Positions 55,976-64,000 of a stretch of 64,000 bases of DNA are shown piece after piece. Each line of letters begins with the position of its first letter. The first letter of the stretch is position 1. Source of the DNA: Pandoraea anhela. GTDB lineage: Bacteria; Pseudomonadota; Gammaproteobacteria; Burkholderiales; Burkholderiaceae. Location of the stretch: NCBI RefSeq assembly GCF_902459655.1, contig NZ_CABPSB010000003.1, forward strand, positions 248,001 through 312,000, in the 5' to 3' direction. The notes under the pieces are model-generated. The model was not told the origin of the DNA and ran no database searches. It saw only the letters and a list, made by a program, of their open reading frames with translations. A program made the position numbers and the translations under genes.

Positions 55976-56779
55976 ATGCTCAAGAAGACACTCTTCACGC
56001 TGCAACTGCTGCTCACGCTGCTCATGTGCGCGTTCCTGCTGATTCCGGTCGGCATGTCGATTCTCGCCGGCCTGTCGGTGAACTATTTCCGTGGTCCGTC
56101 CGCCGGTCTCACGTTCAAGTGGGTGATTCAGGTCTGGCAGGACTATCACGACGCGATTCTGAATTCGTTGTACGTCGGTGCCGCCACCCTCGTGCTGGTG
56201 ACGTTGCTCGGTGTGCCCGCCGGTTACGTGCTCGCCCGCTGGCAGAGCCGTGCCGCGCGCTGGATCGAAGAATTGCTGACGCTGCCCATCGCGCTGCCGG
56301 GGCTGGCGAGCGCACTGGCGCTGATCAGCGTCTATGGCGGCATGCGCGGCTTTCGCGAAAGTCTGGCGTTCATCGTCGTCGGGCACGTGATTTTCACGCT
56401 GCCGTTCATGGTGCGAGCCGTGGCCGCCGCCTGCGCGGATTCGCGCATCAAGCTGATGGAAGAGGGCGCGGCGAGCCTCGGCGCGAGCTTCCTGCGTCGC
56501 TTCATGACCGTGGTGCTGCCCAACATTCGCAGCGAAATCGTGGCGGCCGCGCTCATCGTCGTGACGCTCTCGCTCGGCGAATTCAACCTCACGTGGATGC
56601 TGCATACGCCCGATACCAAGACGCTGCCGGTCGGGCTGGCGGATGCTTACGCGTCGTTGCGTCTGGAGATCGGCAGCGCCTATACGGCGGTGTTTTTCGT
56701 GCTGATCGTGCCGCTGCTCATCGTCATGCAGATGACGGCGCAGCGCGCAAAAATTCGCAATGCGCGTGGCCGCACCTGA
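55976..56779 (+). CDS. ABC transporter permease 2
   Basis: 267 residues from MLKKTLFTLQLLLTLL, GGAGG ten bases upstream. Six hydrophobic segments and an EAA loop (EEGAASLGASFLRRFMTVVLPNI). It forms the second half of the membrane channel with permease 1. The stop is about 55 bases before the ATPase start. The extension of the frame upstream overlaps permease 1 and is not used. Confidence 0.9.
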   Translation: MLKKTLFTLQLLLTLLMCAFLLIPVGMSILAGLSVNYFRGPSAGLTFKWVIQVWQDYHDAILNSLYVGAATLVLVTLLGVPAGYVLARWQSRAARWIEELLTLPIALPGLASALALISVYGGMRGFRESLAFIVVGHVIFTLPFMVRAVAAACADSRIKLMEEGAASLGASFLRRFMTVVLPNIRSEIVAAALIVVTLSLGEFNLTWMLHTPDTKTLPVGLADAYASLRLEIGSAYTAVFFVLIVPLLIVMQMTAQRAKIRNARGRT

Positions 56780-56834
56780 GCGCATCCGACTTCGCGGTTG
56801 CGCTGCACGCACACCGAATGCCAAGGATTTGACG

Positions 56835-57878
56835 ATGAAACTGACTTCCATCCCCATTCATCTCGAACGCTGTGCCAAGACGTTTCACGGCAACACCGTT
56901 CTGCAACCGCTCGATCTGACGATCGGCGCGGGCGAGACGCTGGTGCTGCTCGGCCCGTCGGGATGCGGCAAGACCACGACCCTGCGCATGATCGCAGGCC
57001 TGGAGCGCCCGGACGCCGGGGGGCGTGTTCGCTTCGGCGACGAAGACGTTACGCGTTTGCCGATCGAGAAACGTCGTGTCGGCATGGTCTTTCAGAACTA
57101 CGCCCTGTTTCCGAACTTCACCGTGCGCGGTAACGTGGCGTACGGCCTCAAGTTGCGCGGTCTGCCCTCGGCGCAGATCGACAAGCGTGTGGACGAGTTG
57201 CTCGATCTGGTGCATCTCACGCCTTACGCAGACCGCGCCATCGCACAGCTCTCCGGCGGTCAGAAGCAGCGCGTGGCGCTCGCCCGTGCACTTGCGCCGG
57301 AGCCGCGCGTGCTGCTGCTCGACGAGCCGCTCACGGCGCTGGACGCCAAGCTGCGCGAGACCGTGCGCGCCGATATGGACCGACTGCTTCGGGGCCTTGG
57401 CGTGACGACCGTGTACGTCACGCACGATCAGGACGAAGCGATGGCGCTCGGCGACCGCATCGTGGTGATGAGCGCAGGTCGCATCGAGCAAATCGGTGCG
57501 CCGCGCGATATTTATTACCAGCCGGCGTCGCGCCACGTGGCGAACTTCGTCGGCACCCTCAATCGTTTGGCCGGCGTGTGGCGCGACGGCCACTTCCATC
57601 TGGAAGGCGGCCGATTCGCTTGCCCGAATGTTCGTGCCGATGTCGAGGAGCTTTATTTCCGCCCCGAGGATGCCATCGTCGTGCCCGCTGGCGACGCCTC
57701 GCTCACGGGGCGGATCGAGGAAGTGCAATTCCTCGGCGACCGCACGCGTCTGACACTGAGCGGCGTGTCTGCCGCCGGCGTCGTGCTGGTCGAAGTTTCC
57801 AGCCGCCGCGAATGCCGCGTCGGCGATCAGGTGGGCCTGTCGCTGCCCGCCGCTCATGTCTTTTCGCTTCACGGATAA
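56835..57878 (+). CDS. ABC transporter ATPase (MalK/PotA-like)
   Basis: 347 residues from MKLTSIPIHLERCAKTF, AAGGA upstream. Walker A GPSGCGKTT, Q-loop FQNYALFP, signature LSGGQKQR, Walker B VLLLDEP, H-loop THDQ. The last 110 residues form a TOBE-type regulatory domain. It energises uptake by the two permeases and ends eight bases before the phosphodiesterase start. Confidence 0.93.
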   Translation: MKLTSIPIHLERCAKTFHGNTVLQPLDLTIGAGETLVLLGPSGCGKTTTLRMIAGLERPDAGGRVRFGDEDVTRLPIEKRRVGMVFQNYALFPNFTVRGNVAYGLKLRGLPSAQIDKRVDELLDLVHLTPYADRAIAQLSGGQKQRVALARALAPEPRVLLLDEPLTALDAKLRETVRADMDRLLRGLGVTTVYVTHDQDEAMALGDRIVVMSAGRIEQIGAPRDIYYQPASRHVANFVGTLNRLAGVWRDGHFHLEGGRFACPNVRADVEELYFRPEDAIVVPAGDASLTGRIEEVQFLGDRTRLTLSGVSAAGVVLVEVSSRRECRVGDQVGLSLPAAHVFSLHG

Positions 57879-57885
57879 TCCGCTC

Positions 57886-58713
57886 ATGCTGTTCGCGCAA
57901 ATCAGCGACCTTCACATCAAACGCCCCGGCAAGCTGGCCTATCGTCGCGTCGATACGGCGGCCTATCTCGAACGCTGCGTGGCACGTCTCAATACGCTGG
58001 AACCCCGTCCCGACTTCGTGGTGCTCACGGGCGATCTCGTCGATTTCGGCGCGCGCGAGGAGTACGAACACCTGCGGCGTCTGCTCACGCCGCTGCAAAT
58101 CCCGTACTACCTCGTCATCGGCAATCACGACGGCCGCGACGCACTGCGCGAAGTGTTCCCCGAGCATGCCTACCTCGGCAAGCCAGGCGATTTCGTGCAA
58201 TACACGGCGATGTTCGGGTCGTTGCGGCTCGTCGCGCTCGATACGCAGGACCCGCCCAACGGCGGCGGCAAGTTGTGCGACGAACGCCTCGCATGGCTCG
58301 AGGCCACGCTCGCGAGCGATACCGAAACGCCAACGGTCATCGCCATGCACCATCCGCCGTTTGCGTGTGGCATCGAGCACATGGATGTTCAGGCGCTCGA
58401 CCCGGTCGCAGCGGCGAAGCTGGCGGCCGTGGTGAAACGATTCGATCATGTGGAGCGCTTGATTTGCGGCCACGTACATCGCCCGATTCATACGCGTTTC
58501 GCAGGCACCGTGGCAAGCGTGTGCCCGTCGCCTGCGCATCAGGTTGCCCTCGATCTGCGCGAGGGAGGGCCGTCTGCGTGGGTACTCGATCCGCCCGCGT
58601 TCCAACTGCATCGCTTCACGCCGCAGACCGGACTCGTCTCGCATCTTGCTTTCGTGGACGATGCGGGCGGCTCGCATCCGTTCTACGACGCTGCCGGTGC
58701 GTTGATCGACTGA
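57886..58713 (+). CDS. Calcineurin-like phosphodiesterase, GpdQ/CpdA-like
   Basis: 275 residues from MLFAQISDLH, the usual family start; an ATG 30 bases earlier overlaps the ATPase gene. Metal motifs: D-x-H (SDLH), GDL (TGDLVD), GNHD (IGNHDGRD), H of MHHPPF and GHVH. This set is that of GpdQ-like glycerophosphodiesterases and CpdA cAMP phosphodiesterases. Coupling to the ABC operon suggests an imported phosphodiester is cleaved inside the cell; the exact substrate is open. Confidence 0.9.
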   Translation: MLFAQISDLHIKRPGKLAYRRVDTAAYLERCVARLNTLEPRPDFVVLTGDLVDFGAREEYEHLRRLLTPLQIPYYLVIGNHDGRDALREVFPEHAYLGKPGDFVQYTAMFGSLRLVALDTQDPPNGGGKLCDERLAWLEATLASDTETPTVIAMHHPPFACGIEHMDVQALDPVAAAKLAAVVKRFDHVERLICGHVHRPIHTRFAGTVASVCPSPAHQVALDLREGGPSAWVLDPPAFQLHRFTPQTGLVSHLAFVDDAGGSHPFYDAAGALID

Positions 58714-58744
58714 TCGCGATTTGCGCGTACCGAGTGTGTCATGC

Positions 58745-58779
58745 CACAAGGCCCCCGAGGGTGGATCGGGGGCCTTGTG
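58745..58779. terminator. Long hairpin between phosphodiesterase and hmp genes
   Basis: A perfect 14 bp stem, CACAAGGCCCCCGA with its complement, around GGGTGGA lies between convergent genes. There is no long T-run on either side, so it may act as an mRNA-end stabiliser or a weak terminator. Confidence 0.65.
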
Positions 58780-58806
58780 CATTTGCCGGTGCGCGGCGTG
58801 GCCGGG

Positions 58807-60009
58807 TTACAGCAGGTGATCCAGCGCGTCCGGGCCGAAGACTTCGCGATGCATGCGCTCTGCGGGCACGCCGGCGTCTCGCAGGGCGCGCCATTGCGTC
58901 TGCATGAAAGCCGAGGGGCCGCACAGCAGATAGTCGGCATCGGCGGGCAGCGTGAGCTGTGAGAGGTCCATGCGTCCGGCAAACGTGTAATCGACGCCTT
59001 CACGCTCGGTCGGCAGCGGCGTCTCGAAGAATGTCGCGACACGCAGATGCGCAAGTCGCGTGCCTGCGAACGCCAGTTGGCGACGCAGGGCGACGTGCGA
59101 GCCGTTGCGCCCGGCATGGGCGAACAGAATTTCGCGGCGCGATTCCCGGGCGGCCAGTGCCGCCACCATCGACATCATCGGTGTGATGCCCACGCCGGCG
59201 CTGAGCAGCACGAGTGCGCGGGCGTCGTTTTGCGGCAGCGTGAATTCGCCGTAGGCCGGACTCACCAGAAGGCGGTCGCCTGCCTTGAGATTGGCATGCA
59301 GCCAGTTCGACACCTGACCGGCAGGCTTCGCGCCGGTGGCGTCTTCGCGCTTGACGGTGATGCGCCAGTGCGGCGCGTCCGGCGCGTCCGACAGGCTGTA
59401 TTGGCGGCGCTGTTGCAGGCCGTCCGGCAGGGTGATCGACACGCTCACATACTGACCCGGGGCGAACTCACCCGGCGAGTTGCCCTCAGGCGTGCGCAGG
59501 TAGTACGACACGACGTGCTCGGTTTCACGATCGACATCGGTCACGATCAATTCCCGCAGCGCGCCCAGCGGGGCGTGTGTCTTCTCCGAGAGTCGGGCTT
59601 CTGCGGCGATCAGCTCGCCGGCGAGCAGCCAGTAGGCTTCGTCCCATGCGGCGATCAGTTCCGGGGTGGCGGCGTCGCCCAGCACGTGCTTGATGGCGCT
59701 GAGCAGGTGACGTCCGACGATCGGGTAATGCGACGGCGTGATGCCGACCGACACGTGCTTGTGCACGATGCGTTCGAGCACCGGCGCGAGGGCGGCGGCG
59801 TTGTCGATGTTCGCGGCGTATGCGAACACGGCCGAGGCCAGCGATTGTTGCTGCGCGCCGCTTGCCTGATTCCCCATATTGAAAAGATGGCGCAGCTCGG
59901 GGTGCGCTTCGAACAGGCTCGCGTAGAAATGACGCGTGATCGCGAGACCGTGTTCGCGCAGGACCGGAACGCTGGCGTCGATGTACGGGCGGGAAGCGGC
60001 GGAAAGCAT
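58807..60009 (-). CDS. hmp: Flavohaemoglobin, nitric oxide dioxygenase
   Basis: 400 residues from MLSAASRPYIDASVPVL at 60009, with AGGAG seven bases upstream. It oxidises nitric oxide to nitrate, protecting from nitrosative stress. The globin part has Tyr29 (B10), Gln53-55 (E7 region) and the proximal His85. The ferredoxin-reductase part has the FAD motif RQYSLSDAP and NAD segments SAGVGITPMMSM and LCGPSAFM. Length is as in E. coli Hmp. Two NsrR-type palindromes upstream predict NO-responsive derepression. Confidence 0.97.
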   Translation of the reverse strand: MLSAASRPYIDASVPVLREHGLAITRHFYASLFEAHPELRHLFNMGNQASGAQQQSLASAVFAYAANIDNAAALAPVLERIVHKHVSVGITPSHYPIVGRHLLSAIKHVLGDAATPELIAAWDEAYWLLAGELIAAEARLSEKTHAPLGALRELIVTDVDRETEHVVSYYLRTPEGNSPGEFAPGQYVSVSITLPDGLQQRRQYSLSDAPDAPHWRITVKREDATGAKPAGQVSNWLHANLKAGDRLLVSPAYGEFTLPQNDARALVLLSAGVGITPMMSMVAALAARESRREILFAHAGRNGSHVALRRQLAFAGTRLAHLRVATFFETPLPTEREGVDYTFAGRMDLSQLTLPADADYLLCGPSAFMQTQWRALRDAGVPAERMHREVFGPDALDHLL

Positions 60010-60029
60010 GGCAAGACTCCTGAATTTAT

Positions 60030-60052
60030 AAGATGTAATTAAAATGCATCTT
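60030..60052. promoter_or_regulatory. NsrR site before hmp
   Basis: A 23-base near-palindrome with arms AAGATGTAATT and AAATGCATCTT around one A, 20 bases upstream of the hmp start codon. It matches the classic NsrR box of beta- and gammaproteobacterial hmp genes (AAGATG...CATCTT). Confidence 0.88.
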
Positions 60053-60186
60053 TTTGGTCGTACTCGTGGGTACTTCATCGGCACCGTGGCATCTCGCTGA
60101 GCATGATTCACGGTGCAGCATTCGGTCGCCGGTGCCCCGGGGCTCACTTCACGACAACAACATTGGGGGCCCGGCGAAGTGATTAT

Positions 60187-60209
60187 AAGATGTAAATGAA
60201 ATGCATGTT
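60187..60209. promoter_or_regulatory. Second NsrR-like site
   Basis: AAGATGTAAAT-G-AAATGCATGTT repeats the same 23-base plan 157 bases further from hmp, with one break in the right arm. It overlaps the stop codon of the ankyrin-like gene. It could strengthen NsrR control of hmp. Confidence 0.6.
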
Positions 60210-62166
60210 ATGGGGCTGCGGCGGAATGTCGCAACGGCGCGGCGTGCGGTTCACGGTGTTGCGCGGTGGCGACGAGTGTCGCCCGTGCGAGGGGATTGCG
60301 GCGGTTGTTCAGGTTCTGCAAGGCGCGCCGGCGTGTCTGCGTGATGAAAGCCAGGCCGGCGCGTAGAAACCGAATGCGCTCGGCGGTGAGCGATGTGATC
60401 GCCGAATGCCCGGCGTGATTGTCGATCGTCGGATCGCCACCGTAGCGAAGCGCGGTGTTGAGCATGTAGTCCGCGTAGATGGCGTCGCCCGGATGGCGCG
60501 TCGCGACCGCAAGAAAGTGCATCAGCGTATTGCCTTCGAACCGGGGCGCATTGCAATCGGGCATGAGCGCGAGCAGGACTTCGGCCGCGCCGCAGTATCC
60601 GCGCAACGCGAGCCAGAGAACGGGGGGCGAACCGTCCTGATGCAATGAGTCGATATCGACGCCTTGCTGCCTGAGCGACGTGGCGACATGGAACAGCGAC
60701 GCATGCGGGCGCAGTGGATCCTGACCCGCATCGCACAGGCGTTTGGCTTCTGCCATGAGGGCGGCGCTGACGACCGGCAAGGTCCCGTTCGTTTCCTCGG
60801 CCGACTTCGGCCGTGGGTTGGCGATGACATGCAGCGCCCGCTCGCGGGCCTGAGCGATCATCTTCTGACTCAGCCGCACATACTGCGCGAGGCTGTCGGG
60901 TAGCAGCGAGACGGCCTTGACGCCTGACGAGTTCGGCAGATCGGGGTCGCCGCCATAGCGCAGGGCGAGGATGAACAGAAAGAAGGCGGTAAACGAGTAC
61001 GCCTTGTGTTGTGTGGCCGATGCGAGTTGATGCATCAACGTATTGCCGCTGCGGTTGCCCTCCGACGTGTTGCACGTCGCCCCCAGTCCCAGCAGGACTT
61101 CGGCAGCGCCGCAGTAGCCGTTGAGCGCGAGCAACATGACCGGCGGCGAGCCGCTGCGCGACGGCGCCGTCAGGCTCGCACCGTGGGCGTTGAGTGTCTT
61201 GCCCAGCCGGTAGAGCGATTCGTGCAGGATCAGCAGGTCGCAGCCCTGCGCATGCAGACGATCGGCTTGCGCGGCCATGGCGGAGGCGATGAGCGGCACG
61301 CCGCTTGCCGTTACCTGGTTGGGGTTCGCGCCGAACCTGAGCAGGGACGGCAGCCACTCCACGGCGACATGGCTGCACAGGTGCGATAACGGCAGATGCA
61401 CGTCGCCGGGTGTCTCGGAGATCGGCACATCGTTGGTCGTATCCCGGCCGCAAGCGATCAGCACGCGCAGGGCGTGAGCGAGGCGAGGCGGTGGTTCGGG
61501 CGAAAATTCGCCGTTCATGATGGCGTCGACGAAGAGCGTGGGGTAGGCGCAGGGCGATGCGGCGTAGCGCAGCCACAGTTGAAGGCCTTGGTCGCACATC
61601 AGGAGCGCGGCGTCTTCGGCGGCGAGTTGTGCGTATCGCGAACGATCGATGAAGATGCCGGCATTGTCCAGATCGGCCAGCGTTCTGCGACGCTCGGGCG
61701 TGCAGAACAGCGACGCCATCGAAAAGGCCAGTCCTTTGGGATCGACGGGATTCGCGATCAGACAACTGTCGCGAAGTTCGCGGCCAGCGGCGCTCGTCAG
61801 GCTCATCAGGGTCTCCCACGTCGTTTGCGACGAACAGCGCCCCTCGCGGTGGGCCGCGAGCAGGTCGTCGAGCCCGATGCTCGATAAGGGGGCGGGTGCG
61901 GCGGGCGCCCCGATGTCGGGACGCGCGATAGGCGGCGCAGTGGTCGGTGTGGAAGCAGACGCGAATTGCATGAAGGGCATGGGGAGGCGGGCAACGAGAC
62001 GCCCGGTGCAGATGGCATCGGGAAGTTGGGTGGGTACGGCGGACGGTGAGCGCGCCGCCGCGACGGGGATGTTCGCCGTCGCCGTGGCGATGATCGGCAC
62101 GGGGTGAGCGGGCTGGGTGCGAAGGGGCTCAACCAAGCGCCTTGATCCGACGAAATGCGGTCGCAC
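60208..62166 (-). CDS. Ankyrin-like repeat protein A
   Basis: Up to 652 residues; the GTG at 62166 overlaps the upstream gene by 38 bases, and later GTG/ATG codons (62100, near 61984) are possible. No ribosome site decides this. Two modules resemble ankyrin pairs: GSPPVMLLALNGYCGAAEVLLGLGATCN and GSPPVLWLALRGYCGAAEVLLAL, each followed by an LMH(Q/F)LA turn and ALRYGGDP. N-terminal 100 residues are Pro/Ala-rich. There is no signal peptide or catalytic motif. It is a paralogue of the upstream gene. A protein-protein interaction role is inferred; a host-directed effector role is speculation. Confidence 0.75.
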   Translation of the reverse strand: MRPHFVGSRRLVEPLRTQPAHPVPIIATATANIPVAAARSPSAVPTQLPDAICTGRLVARLPMPFMQFASASTPTTAPPIARPDIGAPAAPAPLSSIGLDDLLAAHREGRCSSQTTWETLMSLTSAAGRELRDSCLIANPVDPKGLAFSMASLFCTPERRRTLADLDNAGIFIDRSRYAQLAAEDAALLMCDQGLQLWLRYAASPCAYPTLFVDAIMNGEFSPEPPPRLAHALRVLIACGRDTTNDVPISETPGDVHLPLSHLCSHVAVEWLPSLLRFGANPNQVTASGVPLIASAMAAQADRLHAQGCDLLILHESLYRLGKTLNAHGASLTAPSRSGSPPVMLLALNGYCGAAEVLLGLGATCNTSEGNRSGNTLMHQLASATQHKAYSFTAFFLFILALRYGGDPDLPNSSGVKAVSLLPDSLAQYVRLSQKMIAQARERALHVIANPRPKSAEETNGTLPVVSAALMAEAKRLCDAGQDPLRPHASLFHVATSLRQQGVDIDSLHQDGSPPVLWLALRGYCGAAEVLLALMPDCNAPRFEGNTLMHFLAVATRHPGDAIYADYMLNTALRYGGDPTIDNHAGHSAITSLTAERIRFLRAGLAFITQTRRRALQNLNNRRNPLARATLVATAQHREPHAAPLRHSAAAP

Positions 62167-63355
62167 GCACGTCGCAGAGGAATTCGTCGTCGATGCGTGG
62201 CGCGAGGGACAGCGCCGTGGGCAACCATTCCCGCGCCGAGTGCCCGTTGCCGTTCACGCGGGTCAGATCGCCGTCATGGCGCGAGGCGACGATCAGCATG
62301 TAATGCGCGAGCTTGGCGTTGTCGCTGTGCACCGGGTCGTCGCGCAGACGCGCTGCATGCGTGAGGTGGTGCATCAGCGTGTTGCCATGAGCGTCCGGCG
62401 CGTTCGGGTCGGCGCCCGAGGCCAGCAGTGCTTCGGCAGCCCCGCAAAGCCCGTGAAAGGTGAGCAGGGCGACGGCGGGCACGCCGCGTCGATTCGGCGC
62501 CATCAGATCGCCACCATGTCGCTTGAGCAGATCGGCAAGTGCGTGCAGCGAGGCATGTGCGCACATGACGTCCTGTCCGGCGTGGTGCAGGCGCAGGGCT
62601 TCGGCGCGCATCGCGGCGACGGTGAGCGGCATGCCGCGCTGGTTGCGCTGATTGGCGTTCGCACCGAGTTCGAGCACACGTGCGAGCCAATGAGGCGCGA
62701 CCTGGCTGCACAGATGGACGAGCGGATTGCGCGGGGCGTTCTCCGCCATCGCGGACGGTGCGGCGTCGGTGCGGTCACGCCCGCTGGCGACGAGCACGCG
62801 CAGAATCTTGCCGATGAGAGCATGATCGTCGGCGCAGGCCGGGCCGAAGAGGTCGGCCCCGTCGAATACATTGAGATAGCCGCTCGGGGTGGCGGCATAC
62901 CGCAGCCAGAGCATCAGGCCTTCATCGCTGCGGAGCAAGGCGGCGTCGCCGGGTTGCAGGCGGCGCACGGGATCGGGAACGAGAAAGATGCCTGCGCTCG
63001 AGAGCTGGTCGAGCGTGCGCTCGCTTTCCGGCAGGCTCAGCAACGTCACCATTTCGAGAAATAGCGGACCGTTACGCGACGCCCGTTCGCACGTCTCTCG
63101 CAACTCGCGGCCCGCACAGGTCTGGGCGTTGACGAGCGTGTTCCAGATGTCCTGAGTGCGAAAGACGCATGTGCGCCGTGTGTCGAGCAATTCGCTCAAG
63201 GTCATGGCGGCCAGATGTGCGCTGTCGGCTTGCCAGGTCGACGCGCAGGGCCCTTCGCTGGTGCTGTGGGCGCTGGTGGTGATGGGTGGGGTTCCGGGCA
63301 TGATGGCAGGGCGCGTGGCGCCGCTAAGCGTTGGGAAGGCCGCATGGTTGCGCAT
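62129..63355 (-). CDS. Ankyrin-like repeat protein B
   Basis: 408 residues from the ATG at 63355 (MRNHAAFPTLSG); a GTG at 63382 is in frame and neither start has a clear ribosome site. The region VPAVALLTFHGLCGAAEALLASGADPN with GNTLMHHLTHAA is a good ankyrin unit. The IWNTLVNAQTCAGRELRETCERA segment pairs with TWETLMSLTSAAGRELRDSC of protein A, so the two arose by duplication. It precedes protein A on the same strand with overlap, one unit. There is no signal peptide and no known partner. Function unknown. Confidence 0.75.
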   Translation of the reverse strand: MRNHAAFPTLSGATRPAIMPGTPPITTSAHSTSEGPCASTWQADSAHLAAMTLSELLDTRRTCVFRTQDIWNTLVNAQTCAGRELRETCERASRNGPLFLEMVTLLSLPESERTLDQLSSAGIFLVPDPVRRLQPGDAALLRSDEGLMLWLRYAATPSGYLNVFDGADLFGPACADDHALIGKILRVLVASGRDRTDAAPSAMAENAPRNPLVHLCSQVAPHWLARVLELGANANQRNQRGMPLTVAAMRAEALRLHHAGQDVMCAHASLHALADLLKRHGGDLMAPNRRGVPAVALLTFHGLCGAAEALLASGADPNAPDAHGNTLMHHLTHAARLRDDPVHSDNAKLAHYMLIVASRHDGDLTRVNGNGHSAREWLPTALSLAPRIDDEFLCDVRATAFRRIKALG

Positions 63356-63469
63356 CTGTCGCCGCCGGGTTTTGGCATTCACACCGCGAAGCTATCGTCC
63401 TCGGACCTGTCGGCACGCGCCGTGAGCGAACTACAATGCGGTATTCGTGAATCATTGCTACGTTTGGGT

Positions 63470-64000
63470 ATGTCGCAGAAAAAACATTCCGCCGCTACGC
63501 CGGTGACGGCCTCAGCTCCCGTGTCGGGGCAGACGCAGGACAACGACGCCGTGATCGCGGCGACACGTCACTGGCTCACGCGTGCCGTTATCGGACTGAA
63601 CCTTTGTCCGTTCGCGAAGGCGGTACACGTCAAGGAGCAGATCCGGTATGTGGTGAGCGCGGCGCGCGACATGGAGGGGGCACTGCACGATCTCGAAAAG
63701 GAATTACAGTGGCTCTCCGACGCCGATCCGCGAAGCGTCGATACGACGTTGCTGATTCTGCCCGGCGCGTTGCTCGACTTTCACGAGTACAACGATGCGC
63801 TGTTTTTCGCGGAACGCCTGCTCAGGCAACGGCGGCTCGAAGGTGAACTCCAGATCGCGAGCTTTCACCCGGACTACCAGTTCGAAGGCACGGCGCCGGA
63901 CGACGCCGAGAACTACACGAACCGCTCTCCGTATCCGATCCTGCATTTGCTGCGCGAGGCCAGCATCGATCGTGCGGTCGAGGCGTTCCCCGAAGCCGAG
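63470..64000 (+). CDS. DUF1415 family protein, partial
   Basis: The first 177 codons are in the window and the gene runs off the right end. RHWLTRAVIGLNLCPFAKAVHV near residue 32 and SFHPDYQFEGTAPDDAENYTNRSPYPILHLLREASIDRAV are the conserved segments of DUF1415, a cytoplasmic family of unknown function common in beta- and gammaproteobacteria. The ATG at 63470 has no strong ribosome site. It is divergent from the ankyrin-like pair. Confidence 0.88.
   Translation, partial: MSQKKHSAATPVTASAPVSGQTQDNDAVIAATRHWLTRAVIGLNLCPFAKAVHVKEQIRYVVSAARDMEGALHDLEKELQWLSDADPRSVDTTLLILPGALLDFHEYNDALFFAERLLRQRRLEGELQIASFHPDYQFEGTAPDDAENYTNRSPYPILHLLREASIDRAVEAFPEAE

Overview
The window is GC-rich, dense chromosomal DNA from a betaproteobacterium of the order Burkholderiales. 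The glyA-nrdR pair, the aerobic benzoyl-CoA (box) cluster with its BoxR regulator, the trimeric-type porin and the Burkholderia-like LysR regulators fit Pandoraea or a close relative. The genus is an inference. I see no rRNA, tRNA, insertion sequence, prophage or CRISPR array.

Layout. 1-2150: end of a LysR gene, then two secreted, Tat-like proteins (thioredoxin-like and transglutaminase-like). 2377-3465: selD. 3634-14260: a complete box pathway for aerobic benzoate degradation. One arm runs leftward (DUF4863 protein, boxD, bclA, alpha/beta hydrolase) and one rightward (boxR, then boxC-boxB-boxA), with TGCA-type operator candidates on the promoters. 14518-18857: a DJ-1/PfpI protein, an orphan protein with kinase-like motifs, and a LysR regulator divergent from a quinone-oxidoreductase-like dehydrogenase. 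18895-20843: a ZTP riboswitch, glyA and nrdR. 21295-28729: two tandem paralogous autotransporters with matching upstream elements and AT-rich 5' ends. 28854-29918: porin. 30535-37099: a LysR-controlled module of a VOC protein, a 3-hydroxyisobutyrate dehydrogenase-like reductase, an aldehyde dehydrogenase and a DUF3100 membrane protein. 37314-39028: small secreted proteins and lipoproteins. 39755-41840: TetR, LysR and an HTH regulator with its own inverted-repeat sites.

42048-52340 is a long single-strand (minus) block. A branched-chain-type ABC transporter is fused by start/stop overlaps to an arylformamidase-like hydrolase. Upstream are 3-hydroxyanthranilate 3,4-dioxygenase, ACMS decarboxylase, a RidA-family deaminase, a 2-aminomuconate semialdehyde dehydrogenase-like enzyme and an SRPBCC protein. 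Together they look like an uptake and meta-cleavage route for a kynurenine/3-hydroxyanthranilate-type compound.

52731-58713 is a LacI-controlled ABC importer (binding protein, two permeases, ATPase) ending in a calcineurin-like phosphodiesterase, so an imported phosphodiester or related organophosphate is likely. 58807-60009 is flavohaemoglobin hmp with two NsrR-type sites. 60208-63355 holds two paralogous ankyrin-like proteins of unknown function, and the window ends inside a DUF1415 gene.

The least explained items are the kinase-like orphan (15268-16722), the ankyrin-like pair, the DUF3100 module, the autotransporter pair with its shared promoter architecture, and a 5 x 10 bp GATATC array at 38081-38130.
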